This document shows, in pieces, positions 18,397 to 27,089 of a DNA stretch of 64,000 nt (positions are counted from its first letter, which is position 1; the number at the start of each line of letters is the position of its first letter). Under the pieces are notes generated by a model. That model was not told the DNA's origin. It saw nothing but the letters and a program-made list of their open reading frames with translations, and ran no database searches. The stretch is from the NCBI RefSeq assembly GCF_002240355.1, contig NZ_CP016353.1, positions 4,328,501 through 4,392,500 on the forward strand. Reading direction: 5' to 3'. The DNA is from Prauserella marina (GTDB taxonomy: Bacteria; Actinomycetota; Actinomycetes; Mycobacteriales; Pseudonocardiaceae). The position numbers and the translations under genes are program-made.

Positions 18397-19257
18397 GTGG
18401 CGACCAACCAGCAGCGCCGTGAGGCCGCGAAGCGCAAGCTTGAGCGGCAGCTCGTCCGCAGAGCTGAACGCGCGAAACGACGCAGGATCATCGGCGTCGG
18501 CGTGACCGTCGGCGTCGTGGTGGTCGTGGCGGGTCTCGTCGTGATCCTCACCAACCAGGGAGGCGACGACAACAACGCGGCCAACGCGAACCCCGGAGAG
18601 TCGTCGGCCGAGGCGCCACCGGCCTCCGACATCAACATTCCGACGCAGCGCGCGCCCGAGCCCAAGCGCCCCGAGCCGCTTGCCAATCCGGTCAGCTGCG
18701 ACTACCCCGCCGGTGAGCAGGCCGCGAAGCCGGTCGAGCCGCCCAATGGCGGGGACGTGCCTTCCGATGGCACGGTCGGCGTCACCTTGCAGACGACCGC
18801 GGGCGACATTCCGATCACGCTCGACAGGGCGCTGGCCCCGTGCGCGGTGAACAGCTTCATCAACCTGGTCGAGCAGGACTTCTACACCGACAGCGCCTGC
18901 CACCGGCTTGGCACGACCGGCTTGCAGATGCTGCAATGCGGCGACCCGACCGGCCAGGGCAGCGGCGGCCCCGGTTACACGTTCGCCGACGAGACCTTCG
19001 ACAGCCTCAGCTACGGCAGGGGCATTCTCGCCATGGCCAACAGCGGGCCGGACACCAACGGAAGCCAGTTCTTCATGGTCTACGGTGAGGCTCCGCTGAC
19101 GCCCGACTACACGGTGTTCGGGACCATCAGCGACGAGGGCCTCAAGGTGATCGACGAGGTCGCCAGGGGCGGCGACGACGGTCGCTACGACCCGTCGCCA
19201 GGCGGCGGCGCTCCGAACATCGAGGTCAAGTTCACCGGAGCGACGGTCGACGCGTAA
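18397..19257 (+). CDS. ppiB: membrane-anchored cyclophilin-type peptidyl-prolyl isomerase
   Basis: A 286-residue protein. A basic cytoplasmic head of about 30 residues precedes one hydrophobic helix (about 32-52), an Asp/Asn/Pro-rich linker and a C-terminal cyclophilin domain with NSFINLVEQDFYTDSACHR, NSGPDTNGSQFFM and PDYTVFG. This places the prolyl isomerase on the outer face of the membrane, where it can help fold exported proteins. Start GTG 18397 follows GGGAGGGCAG. It matches M. tuberculosis Rv2582. A strong stem-loop follows the stop. Confidence 0.92.
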   Translation: MATNQQRREAAKRKLERQLVRRAERAKRRRIIGVGVTVGVVVVVAGLVVILTNQGGDDNNAANANPGESSAEAPPASDINIPTQRAPEPKRPEPLANPVSCDYPAGEQAAKPVEPPNGGDVPSDGTVGVTLQTTAGDIPITLDRALAPCAVNSFINLVEQDFYTDSACHRLGTTGLQMLQCGDPTGQGSGGPGYTFADETFDSLSYGRGILAMANSGPDTNGSQFFMVYGEAPLTPDYTVFGTISDEGLKVIDEVARGGDDGRYDPSPGGGAPNIEVKFTGATVDA

Positions 19258-19273
19258 CCGTCGCGCGTTCAAT

Positions 19274-19305
19274 GGCCACCGTGGAGCACTCGCTCCACGG
19301 TGGCC
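19274..19305. terminator. stem-loop between ppiB and TetR genes
   Basis: A perfect 13-bp stem, GGCCACCGTGGAG (19274-19286) with its complement at 19293-19305 and a 6-base loop, 17 bases after the ppiB stop and 16 before the convergent regulator stop. It can serve both directions. Confidence 0.8.
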
Positions 19306-19320
19306 GTTCGCGTTGGCGGC

Positions 19321-19902
19321 TCAGCGATAGGAGCCGACAAGCCTCGCCAGGTGTTTGCCCGCCAGCACGAGCGGGGTTTCGCTGCGCGAGACCTGTGCTG
19401 ACATCTCGGCGCCCTCCAACGTGTTGATCACCGTGTGCGCCAGTTCGGCCGCGATGTCGTCCGCGAGGCCGGACTCGCGGAGCTTGTCCTCGACCACCCT
19501 CCGCCAGTTCGCGAACGCCGTTTCGGCCGCCCGCTGGATGTCGGGTTCCTCCCCCGCGCTCTCCAGCGCCGTCGTCGTCACGGGGCACCCGTCGAGCCAG
19601 TCCGACTCGCGCAGTCCCTTCGCCAGCGACGCCGCGCAGACCTCGATCGCCTCCCCCGGGTCTCGAGTTCCGCCGAGCACGTCCCTCAGCAGTTCAGCGA
19701 ACTCGCGGTCGCCGTGCCGGATCGCCTCGATCGCCAGCTCCCGCTTTCCGCCGGGGAAGAAGTGGTAGACGGAGCCGAGCGTGGCCTCCGCCCGCTTCGA
19801 GATCTCCTTGAGCCCGGTGGCGCCGTAGCCCTTGCGCTGCATCAGCAGCGAGGTCGCTCGCACGATGCGCTCCCTGGTCCCGATCTCGTGCTGGGTTCTC
19901 AT
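19321..19902 (-). CDS. TetR family transcriptional regulator
   Basis: A 193-residue repressor. The helix-turn-helix spans about residues 10-55 and contains GATGLKEISKRAEATLGSVY and HFFPGGKREL, the LmrA/YxaF-like subgroup. The C-terminal ligand domain has the short motif GCPVTTTALE common to this group. The start is ATG 19900-19902, as the 19 codons upstream overlap the operator region. It is divergent from an imine-reductase-like gene, and two similar 16-bp inverted repeats lie in the 85-base gap, supporting autoregulation and control of that enzyme. Confidence 0.9.
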   Translation of the reverse strand: MRTQHEIGTRERIVRATSLLMQRKGYGATGLKEISKRAEATLGSVYHFFPGGKRELAIEAIRHGDREFAELLRDVLGGTRDPGEAIEVCAASLAKGLRESDWLDGCPVTTTALESAGEEPDIQRAAETAFANWRRVVEDKLRESGLADDIAAELAHTVINTLEGAEMSAQVSRSETPLVLAGKHLARLVGSYR

Positions 19903-19920
19903 GGCGGCCAGCTTACTGGA

Positions 19921-19976
19921 TAGAGCGTCCGTTCTAGTTCGTGCTACGGTCTGGATCAATTAGAACGTTCTTTCTA
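19921..19976. promoter_or_regulatory. two TetR operators in the divergent gap
   Basis: TAGAGCGTCCGTTCTA (19921-19936) and TAGAACGTTCTTTCTA (19961-19976) are related imperfect palindromes, each with 7-base arms differing by one base. Their centres lie 40 bp apart. The right-hand copy is 11 bases before the enzyme start codon and overlaps its ribosome-site region, so repression by roadblock is plausible. Sites are seen; the protein-site match is inference. Confidence 0.72.
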
Positions 19977-19987
19977 GAGGAGGCGGT

Positions 19988-20854
19988 ATGTCCGCGAACA
20001 AGGTGACCGTGATCGGACTGGGACCCATGGGCGAGGCCATGGTCAACGCCTATCTCGACAACGGCTACCTGGTGACCGTGTGGAACCGCACCCGCGCGCG
20101 GGCCGACGCCGTCGCGGCCCGCGGCGCGATCGTCGCGCCGACCGTCGAGGCCGCGCTCTCAGCGGGAGAGCTGATCGTACTGAGCCTCACCGATTACGCG
20201 GCGGCCGACGCGATCCTGGCCCAGGCCCCGCCCTCGGCAGTGGAGGGAAAAGTCGTGGTGAACCTCAGCTCCGACACCCCCGGCACCGTGCGCGCCGCGG
20301 CGGCTCGCCTCGCCGCGCACGGTGCCGTTCAGCTCACCGGCGGCGTCCAGGTGCCACCGCCCGGCATCGGCACCCCCGGCGCCTCCACCTACTACAGCGG
20401 GCCGGAAGACGTCGTCGAGAAGCACAGGGCGACGCTCGAAGTGCTGACCGGCATCGACTACCTCGGCGAAGATCCCGGGCTGGCCGCGCTGTTCTATCAG
20501 ATCGGCATGGACATGTTCTGGACGGGACTGCTGAGCTACCTGCACGCGCAGGCCGTCGCCGAGGCCAACGGGATCTCCGCTCAGCGGCTGCTGCCCATCG
20601 CGCTCAAGACGATGGACTTCGGCTATTTCCTCGAGTTCTACGCACCCCGCATCAGCGAGGGCAATCACGAGGGCGACGTCGACAAGATCAGCATGGGCGA
20701 GGCGAGTATCCGGCACGTCATCGACACCGTCGAGGAGTCCGGTGTGGACTCGTCGTTGCCGGCGGCCGTGCACGGCATCTTCGCGAGGGGCATGGAGGCT
20801 GGGCTCGGCGCCGACAGCCTGACCAGCCTGCTGAAGGTGCTGCGGCGCCAGTAA
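19988..20854 (+). CDS. imine-reductase-like NADP-dependent oxidoreductase
   Basis: A 288-residue protein with the Rossmann motif GLGPMG at 10-15, VWNRTRARAD at 31-40 (NADP preference) and a long inter-domain helix. The C-terminal segment with GDVDKISM near residue 230 and the absence of the hydroxyacid-dehydrogenase lysine pattern (the corresponding stretch reads LFYQIGMDMF) resemble imine reductases, where an Asp at this place is typical of one stereo-class. Enzyme class is likely, substrate unknown. Start ATG 19988 follows AGAGGAGGCGGT. It is paired with a divergent TetR regulator. Confidence 0.8.
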   Translation: MSANKVTVIGLGPMGEAMVNAYLDNGYLVTVWNRTRARADAVAARGAIVAPTVEAALSAGELIVLSLTDYAAADAILAQAPPSAVEGKVVVNLSSDTPGTVRAAAARLAAHGAVQLTGGVQVPPPGIGTPGASTYYSGPEDVVEKHRATLEVLTGIDYLGEDPGLAALFYQIGMDMFWTGLLSYLHAQAVAEANGISAQRLLPIALKTMDFGYFLEFYAPRISEGNHEGDVDKISMGEASIRHVIDTVEESGVDSSLPAAVHGIFARGMEAGLGADSLTSLLKVLRRQ

Positions 20855-20856
20855 CC

Positions 20857-21366
20857 TCAGACCTTCGCGCGTGTCTGCAATCTGGCCAGCAGGCGGGCCT
20901 GTTTGGCGAGGCCGCGAGCCTGACGGGTGATGGCGGCACCGGAGGCCCATTCGTCACTGATGCGCTGAGCGCAGGTGGTGACCCCAGCGGCACCCGCGCT
21001 GTCCTGACAGGCGGCGAAGTGTCGCTTCGCCTCCGACAGTGCCGCGATCGCGGTGTCGAGCGCCTCGTCCGAAGCCCCCGTGCTCCGTGCCACGACCGCC
21101 AGCACCCGCTCGCGCTCCAGATCGAGCCGGAATCCAGGAAGGCGCTCGACCAGATCACGACGGCACCGCGTCCATCTCCGATGGAGCCACAACCTGCCCA
21201 GCAGCACGACCACGGGTCCGACGATCATCGCGACGAAGACCCCCGAGACCGTCAGGAAACCCTCGGCGCGCAACAGGACGACCATGCCGACGCCCGCGAC
21301 GGTCAGCAGCGCGAGCAACAGCGCGAGACGCACGGTCCTCGGCCACGGACGTTGCTCGCCCTTCAT
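20857..21366 (-). CDS. hypothetical membrane protein
   Basis: A 169-residue protein with two hydrophobic helices (about residues 12-33 and 38-58) followed by a charged helical C-terminus with two cysteines (near residues 120 and 131). No family is recognised. Its ATG overlaps the stop of the preceding gene by four bases (ATGA, 21363-21366), so the two are co-translated. It converges on the imine-reductase-like gene with a two-base gap. Confidence 0.65.
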   Translation of the reverse strand: MKGEQRPWPRTVRLALLLALLTVAGVGMVVLLRAEGFLTVSGVFVAMIVGPVVVLLGRLWLHRRWTRCRRDLVERLPGFRLDLERERVLAVVARSTGASDEALDTAIAALSEAKRHFAACQDSAGAAGVTTCAQRISDEWASGAAITRQARGLAKQARLLARLQTRAKV

Positions 21367-21869
21367 GCCTGTCCTTCAACCGAGTCCGGGCCAGAGGGCA
21401 CCCGCCGGAAGCGGAAGCCGTCGCCTGAGCCGGATTCGGTGTGTGTCGACGGCGTTCGTTCCGGCACCTTCCGCAGCCACGCCAGGCATCGCCGCCCACG
21501 CTCTCCCGCCCGTTCGCATCCCTCGGTGGCCAGGCTCGCGAAGTCCAGCGCGGCAAGTTCCGACGCGCGACGGATCAACGAGGCGACCAGCAGCACGTCC
21601 CTGCGATCGAGCACGTCGTCGGCGAGCAAGGACAGCGCGAACGCCGCCGTGCGCACCAGACCGGCCCGCCGGGTCACCACCACCAGTGAGGCGCACCGCT
21701 CCACCCACGCGAGCAGCACCCACGACCGGTCCTTCGACAGCGCTGCCCTTTCGGTCGCCGCCACCCAGGCAGCCGCGTCGTCCTCAAGGCAACGCTGAAC
21801 CCGGTCGACCCACTCGCCGCTGTCGGCCCATGCGTCGAGCACACCGAAGTCCGGTACTGGCACCGTCAT
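21363..21869 (-). CDS. hypothetical protein, Ala/Arg-rich helical
   Basis: A 168-residue soluble protein, mostly helical and rich in Ala, Arg and Trp, with a polar tail. Start ATG 21867-21869 follows GGGGGGTGAG. It has no recognised domain. The four-base overlap with the downstream membrane-protein gene suggests that both act together, perhaps at the membrane. It may be lineage specific. Confidence 0.62.
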   Translation of the reverse strand: MTVPVPDFGVLDAWADSGEWVDRVQRCLEDDAAAWVAATERAALSKDRSWVLLAWVERCASLVVVTRRAGLVRTAAFALSLLADDVLDRRDVLLVASLIRRASELAALDFASLATEGCERAGERGRRCLAWLRKVPERTPSTHTESGSGDGFRFRRVPSGPDSVEGQA

Positions 21870-21970
21870 CTCACCCCCCGCGTCGCGCTCAGTGAGAGTA
21901 GTAGATTGCTCAGGTCGTGGTCAGCGGAAAACCGCGGCGTTTCCGCTGACCATCGGCAGGGCACATCCAG

Positions 21971-22750
21971 CTAGCGGTAGGTGAACCTCGGCGCGCGGCG
22001 TTCGAGAAACGACGCGACTCCTTCGGCGTAGTCAGGGCCGTGCAGCGCTTCCGACCGGATGGCGTCCACTTCGGCGTCGCTTTCCCCTTGCCCGGCGAGG
22101 ATTTTCTCGATGATGCGGTTCATGCCCCTGATCGACGCCTGGGAACGCGAGCACAGGGCTGCCACGAACTCCATTGTGGACTTCTCGAATTCCGCCGCGG
22201 GAAAGACATCGTTGACCAAACCGATCTCGCGAGCCCTCGCCGCGCCGACAAGCCGGCCGGACAGCAGGAAATACCTGGCGTGCGCGGGACCGACGAGTTC
22301 CACCAGCGCGCGGGTCGACGGGAAGTGATACACGATGCCGAGCTTGGCCGGGGTGATGCCGAATCTGGCGTCGTCGGCGGCGAACCGGAAATCGCTCGCC
22401 ACGGCGAGCTGGCAACCACCGCCGATGCAGTTGCCCCTGATCATCGCGACACTGGGCTTGCGAAGGGAGGTCAGCGCCGCCGCCGCGGCCTCGACCGCGC
22501 CGTCGTAGGCCGCGGCACCGTCCGCGGTCGAGCGCAGATCGCGGAACTCGCCGATGTCGGCCCCCGCGGAGAAATCCTCGCCTTCCCCGGTCAGCACCAA
22601 CACTTTCACCGAAGGATCGGCCTCGACGTCGGCGACGATTCCCGGAATCGCCGACCACATCTCGAAACTGATGGCGTTGCGCTTGTCCGGTCTGGTGAAG
22701 GTCACCCGCGCGACATCACCGGCACGCTCGAATTCGATCCCGTCGGTCAT
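21971..22750 (-). CDS. enoyl-CoA hydratase/isomerase family protein
   Basis: A 259-residue crotonase-fold protein. The oxyanion-hole segments are seen as FSAGADIGEF (about 60-69) and the GNCIGGGCQLA segment (about 105-115). The first catalytic glutamate position of hydratases is occupied by other residues near ARFGITPAKLGI, so hydratase, isomerase or another crotonase activity are all possible. It starts 30 bases upstream of the rel stop on the same strand, so it may be part of the same transcript. Substrate unknown. Confidence 0.87.
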   Translation of the reverse strand: MTDGIEFERAGDVARVTFTRPDKRNAISFEMWSAIPGIVADVEADPSVKVLVLTGEGEDFSAGADIGEFRDLRSTADGAAAYDGAVEAAAAALTSLRKPSVAMIRGNCIGGGCQLAVASDFRFAADDARFGITPAKLGIVYHFPSTRALVELVGPAHARYFLLSGRLVGAARAREIGLVNDVFPAAEFEKSTMEFVAALCSRSQASIRGMNRIIEKILAGQGESDAEVDAIRSEALHGPDYAEGVASFLERRAPRFTYR

Positions 22751-22780
22751 GAGACCGCAGCGTAGAGTGCCGGATCTGGT

Positions 22781-25138
22781 TCAGGTGGCCGAGGTGACCC
22801 GGTACACGTCGTAGACACCCTCCACGTTGCGCACCACCTTCAGCACGTGGCCGAGATGCTTCGGATCGCCCATCTCGAAGGTGAACCTGCTGACCGCGAC
22901 CCGGTCGCGCGAGGTCGTCACCGACGCGGACAGGATGTTGACCCGCTCGTCGGCCAGCACCTTCGTCACGTCCGAAAGCAACCGGTGCCGGTCGAGCGCC
23001 TCGACCTGGATCGCGACGAGGAACACCGACGACTCCGAGGGAGCCCATTCCACCTCGACCAGTCGTTCCGGCTGAGTGCGCAGATCGTCGGCGTTGGTGC
23101 AGTCGGTGCGGTGAACGCTGACCCCGCCGCCGCGCGTGACGAAACCCAGGATCTCGTCACCGGGAACCGGGGTACAGCACCGCGCCAGCTTGGCCCAGAT
23201 GTCGCTCTGCCCCTTGACGATGACGCCGACGTCGTTGGCCCCGCGCCTGCGAGTGACGGTCGAGGGAGTCGCCCGCTCGGCAAGTTCCTCCTCCGCCTCC
23301 TCGACACCGCCGATGAGTGCGACGAGCCGCTGCACGACGTGCTTCGCGCTGGTGTGGCTCTCCCCCACCGCCGCGTACAGCGAGCTGATGTCGCTGTGCC
23401 GCAGTTCCTTGGCGACGGCGCCCATCGAATCGGCCGACACCAGCCGCTGGATCGGCAAGCCGACCTTGCGGACTTCCTTGGTGATCGCCTCTTTGCCGAG
23501 CTCGATCGCCTCGTCGCGGCGTTCCTTCGCGAACCACTGCCTGATTTTGGCTCGCGCCTTCGGCGAGCCCGCGAAGGTAAGCCAGTCGCGGCTCGGCCCC
23601 GCGCCCTCGGCCTTCGAGGTGAAGATCTCGATGACCTCGCCGTTCTCCAGCTTGCGCTCAAGCGCGACGAGCCGCCCGTTGACCCTCGCCCCGATACAGC
23701 GGTGGCCCACCTCGGTGTGCACGGCGTAGGCGAAGTCGACCGGCGTCGACGACACGGGCAACGTGATCACGTCGCCCTTCGGCGTGAAGACGAAGATCTC
23801 GCGCGTCGCAAGGTCGTAGCGCAGCGATTCGAGGAACTCGCCGGGGTCGGCGGCTTCCCGCTGCCAGTCCAGAAGCTGCCGCATCCACGCCATCTCGTCG
23901 ACGTCGACGGCGTTGGCCGGATTGCCGCCGTGCGTGCCCCTGCTTTCCTTGTAGCGCCAGTGTGCCGCGATGCCGTACTCGGCGGTGCGGTGCATCTCGT
24001 GGGTCCGGATCTGCACTTCGAGCGGCTTGCCGTCGGGACCGATCACCGTCGTGTGCAGCGACTGGTAGACGCCGAATCTCGGCTGCGCGATGTAATCCTT
24101 GAACCGGCCCGGCATCGGCTGCCACAACGCGTGCACGACACCCATGGCGGCGTAACAGTCCCGCACGTCCTCGACCAGGATGCGCACCCCGACGAGATCG
24201 TGAATGTCGTCGAGGTCGCGGCCTCGCACGATCATCTTCTGGTGGATCGAGTAGTAGTGCTTCGGTCGGCCCTCGACCTTCGCCGCGATCCGGGACGAGT
24301 CGAGCTGAGTCGTCAGCTCCCCGATCACCCAGCGCAGGTACGTGTCCCTCGAAGGCGCCCTGTCCGCGACGAGCCGCACGATCTCGTCGTACTTCTTGGG
24401 CTGGAGGATCGCGAACGCGAGATCTTCCAGCTCCCACTTCACCGTCGCCATGCCGAGCCGGTGCGCGAGCGGCGCAAGGACCTCCAGGGTCTCCTTCGCC
24501 TTGCGCGCCTGCTTCTCCGGCGGCAGGAACCGCATGGTGCGCATGTTGTGCAACCGGTCGGCCAGCTTGATGACCAGCACTCTCGGGTCCCTCGCCATGG
24601 CGATGACCATCTTGCGGATGGTCTCGGCCTCGGCCGCGTGCCCCAGCTTCACCTTGTCGAGCTTGGTGACCCCGTCGACGAGCTGGGCCACCTTCTCACC
24701 GAAGTCGTTGCCCAGCTGCTCGACCGAGTAGCCGGTGTCCTCGACTGTGTCGTGCAGCAGCGCCGCGACCAGGGTCGTGGTGTCCATACCCAGCTCGGCG
24801 AGGATGGTCGCGACCGCGAGCGGGTGGGTGATGTAGGGGTCGCCCGACTTACGGCGCTGCTCGCGGTGCAGTTCCTCGGCGACGTCGTACGAACGCTGCA
24901 ACAACGCGAGGTCGGCGCCGGGATGCAGCTCCCTGTGGATGGCGGCCAGCGGTTCGAGAACCTGCTTGACCGAGGCGGCCCGCTGTGCGGTGATCCGCCT
25001 TGCCAGCCTGGCCCTCACCCGCCGGGTGGCCGAGGGGGCCCTCGTCGTCGCGCCCTGCGCCGCAGGCGCGCCGGCCTGCTGGTCACGCGTGTCGCCAGTG
25101 GACTGGGCTGCCACGACGGAATCCAGCTCTTGGCTCAC
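22781..25138 (-). CDS. rel: bifunctional (p)ppGpp synthetase/hydrolase RelA/SpoT
   Basis: A 785-residue Rel enzyme, controller of the stringent response. The order is an HD hydrolase domain ([15 protein letters not shown]), the synthetase domain (with RIKRH-region counterpart, [18 protein letters not shown]), TGS ([12 protein letters not shown]), a zinc-finger/CC domain ([12 protein letters not shown]) and a C-terminal ACT domain. All are present, and the HD motif implies an active hydrolase. GTG 25136-25138 is chosen, six bases after GGAGG; a GTG two codons earlier overlaps that site. An Ala/Arg-rich leader of about 60 residues precedes the conserved part. Neighbours secD, secF and apt match M. 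tuberculosis. Confidence 0.96.
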   Translation of the reverse strand: MSQELDSVVAAQSTGDTRDQQAGAPAAQGATTRAPSATRRVRARLARRITAQRAASVKQVLEPLAAIHRELHPGADLALLQRSYDVAEELHREQRRKSGDPYITHPLAVATILAELGMDTTTLVAALLHDTVEDTGYSVEQLGNDFGEKVAQLVDGVTKLDKVKLGHAAEAETIRKMVIAMARDPRVLVIKLADRLHNMRTMRFLPPEKQARKAKETLEVLAPLAHRLGMATVKWELEDLAFAILQPKKYDEIVRLVADRAPSRDTYLRWVIGELTTQLDSSRIAAKVEGRPKHYYSIHQKMIVRGRDLDDIHDLVGVRILVEDVRDCYAAMGVVHALWQPMPGRFKDYIAQPRFGVYQSLHTTVIGPDGKPLEVQIRTHEMHRTAEYGIAAHWRYKESRGTHGGNPANAVDVDEMAWMRQLLDWQREAADPGEFLESLRYDLATREIFVFTPKGDVITLPVSSTPVDFAYAVHTEVGHRCIGARVNGRLVALERKLENGEVIEIFTSKAEGAGPSRDWLTFAGSPKARAKIRQWFAKERRDEAIELGKEAITKEVRKVGLPIQRLVSADSMGAVAKELRHSDISSLYAAVGESHTSAKHVVQRLVALIGGVEEAEEELAERATPSTVTRRRGANDVGVIVKGQSDIWAKLARCCTPVPGDEILGFVTRGGGVSVHRTDCTNADDLRTQPERLVEVEWAPSESSVFLVAIQVEALDRHRLLSDVTKVLADERVNILSASVTTSRDRVAVSRFTFEMGDPKHLGHVLKVVRNVEGVYDVYRVTSAT

Positions 25139-25253
25139 CCGCACCTCCAGCTCTACGGCCGCGCTTGTCAGACACCCAGCCTAGCTCGCCGACGTGTCGG
25201 TTCGTGCCGGGTGTCAGCTCATCGATGGGCGGGTCGTCCCCATCAGGAAGATC

Positions 25254-25280
25254 GCGAGGACCACCCGGAGTGGTCCTCGC
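25254..25280 (-). terminator. terminator of the secD-secF-apt operon
   Basis: A perfect 11-bp stem GCGAGGACCAC (25254-25264) with its complement at 25270-25280 and the loop CCGGA, three bases past the apt stop. No U-tract follows. Confidence 0.78.
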
Positions 25281-25283
25281 AGC

Positions 25284-25808
25284 TCACACCGTGCGCAAAG
25301 CGTGCACCGGCAGCCCGCCGAGCAGGTTCCTGCCGCCGAGCTCGCCCAGTTCGAGCACGACGGAGACCCCGGTGCTGGTGGCTCCGGCCTGCTCGATGAG
25401 CTTCGCCGTCGCGGCCACCGTGCCCCCGGTGGCGAGCACATCGTCCACGATGGCCACCCGCTGCCCTCGCCGTACCGAATCGACGGGCAGTTCCAGCGTC
25501 GCCGTACCGTACTCCAGCGCGTAATCGACCCGGCCGGCCACGGCGGGCAGCTTGCCAGGCTTACGCACCAGTGCCACCCCGAGCCCTCTCGCGTAGCCCA
25601 CGGCGGCGGCGAGCACGAAACCACGGGCCTCGACCCCGGCGAGCAGGTCGACCTCATCTCCCACGGCTTCGCCCAGCGCGTCGATCACCGCGGCGAACGC
25701 GGCGGCATCACCGAAAACCGGGGTCAGGTCGCGGAAGAGGATTCCCGGCTCCGGAAAGCCGGGAATCTCCCTGATGAGGTCGAGCGCTTCGGCAACAGTC
25801 GTGCTCAT
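25284..25808 (-). CDS. apt: adenine phosphoribosyltransferase
   Basis: A 174-residue purine salvage enzyme joining adenine and PRPP to AMP. The PRPP-binding motif VAIVDDVLATGGTVAA lies near residues 118-133, and the N-terminus has the family pattern IREIPGFPEPGILFRDLTP. The start overlaps the secF stop by four bases (ATGA at 25805-25808), so translation is coupled. The secD-secF-apt-rel order is conserved among actinobacteria. Confidence 0.95.
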   Translation of the reverse strand: MSTTVAEALDLIREIPGFPEPGILFRDLTPVFGDAAAFAAVIDALGEAVGDEVDLLAGVEARGFVLAAAVGYARGLGVALVRKPGKLPAVAGRVDYALEYGTATLELPVDSVRRGQRVAIVDDVLATGGTVAATAKLIEQAGATSTGVSVVLELGELGGRNLLGGLPVHALRTV

Positions 25809-27088
25809 CGCCTGCGCTTACCCGTCGGCCTTCCGCCCTTGCGCTGCTGTTGCTGGCGCTGCTGCGCCTTCTGCGCTTTCGACGCGTGCCTCGCCGGCAC
25901 GCTGGACGCCGCCGCGTAAGCCTCTTCCTTGCGGAGTTCGGTGGCCAGTGCCTCGTCGTCGCCGGCGTCGAAGTCGTCATCGGCGACCTGACGCTGGGAA
26001 ACGGCACGGGCCTTGTCCCTGCGCGCCTGCACCCGCTCGGCCTGCTGCTGGTACTTGGGCTCGCGCATCTTGAAGAACACCAGCAACGGCGTCGCCAGCA
26101 GCACCGAGGACACCACACCGGTCAGCATGCCGGTGAGCTGCACCAGCGCCAGGTCCTGCAAGGTGCCCGCGCCGAGCAGGATGTAGCCGACGATGAGCAG
26201 GCCGAGCACCGGAAGCAACGCGATGACCGACGTGTTGATCGACCGCATCAGGGTCTGGTTCAGCGCGAGGTTGGCCGCCTCGGGATAGGTGCGTCTCGTC
26301 AGGTTCAGCAGGCCCCTGGTGTTCTCCTTGACTTTGTCGAACACCACCACCGTGTCGTACAACGAGAAACCGAGAATGGTCAGCAGACCGATGACGGTCG
26401 CCGGAGTGACCTCGAATCCGACGATCGAATACACACCGGCGGTGACCACGATGTCGTGAATCAGCGAGGCGAGCGCCGCGACAGCCATCCACTTCTCGAA
26501 GTAGATCACCAGGAAGATCGTCACCAGCACGATGAACACGCCCAGCGCGATCAGCGCTTGCCGCGAGATCTCCCCGCCCCACGAGGCGCTGACGGCGCTG
26601 TCGCTGATGGCTTCCATGCTGGGCGTGCCGTCGGTGCCGATGGGCTGGAACTCGTCGAACAACGCCTGCTTGACCGCGTTGACCTCGGCGTTGTCCAGCG
26701 TATTCGACCGCACCTGGATGGTGGCGGCCTCACCGACGCCGACCCGCTGTGCCTCGGCAGCCTGCTGACCGATGGCCTCGGAGAAGGTGTCCTTGACGGC
26801 GTCGGGCTCGATCGGGCCGTTCGCGCCGTTGCCCGGCAACTGGATCTGAGTTCCGCCCTCGAACTCGATGCCGAGGTTGAAGCCCTTGAAACCCATCGAG
26901 CCGACGCAGATCAGGATCAGCAGCGAAAACGCGATAAACCACTGCTTGCGGCGGCCGACGATGTCGAACGCACCGGTCCCGGTGTAAAGCCGGTTGAGCC
27001 ACGACTCCTTGTGCGGCTGCTGGGTCTTCGTCACCGAATCGCCGCTTTCTTCCGATCCGGGTGTGGTCTTGTCGTTGTCGTCGGCCAC
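25805..27088 (-). CDS. secF: protein translocase subunit SecF
   Basis: A 427-residue RND-type membrane protein that with SecD uses the proton motive force to help complete Sec export. Helix 1 is near residues 45-65, followed by the large extracellular P4-type domain with the conserved FNLGIEFEGGTQIQ, then five C-terminal helices including TILGFSLYDTVVVFDK, carrying the conserved Asp. The C-terminus is a long basic tail rich in Gln/Arg/Lys. Start GTG 27086-27088 follows GAAGGAGGCCTGAC and lies one base after the secD stop. Confidence 0.95.
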   Translation of the reverse strand: MADDNDKTTPGSEESGDSVTKTQQPHKESWLNRLYTGTGAFDIVGRRKQWFIAFSLLILICVGSMGFKGFNLGIEFEGGTQIQLPGNGANGPIEPDAVKDTFSEAIGQQAAEAQRVGVGEAATIQVRSNTLDNAEVNAVKQALFDEFQPIGTDGTPSMEAISDSAVSASWGGEISRQALIALGVFIVLVTIFLVIYFEKWMAVAALASLIHDIVVTAGVYSIVGFEVTPATVIGLLTILGFSLYDTVVVFDKVKENTRGLLNLTRRTYPEAANLALNQTLMRSINTSVIALLPVLGLLIVGYILLGAGTLQDLALVQLTGMLTGVVSSVLLATPLLVFFKMREPKYQQQAERVQARRDKARAVSQRQVADDDFDAGDDEALATELRKEEAYAAASSVPARHASKAQKAQQRQQQQRKGGRPTGKRRR

Positions 27089-27089
27089 G

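Noticed and set aside
20080-21798. A 572-codon plus-strand frame past the imine-reductase-like gene
   Set aside because: It overlaps the real gene in another frame and two coupled minus-strand genes; no start site or family.
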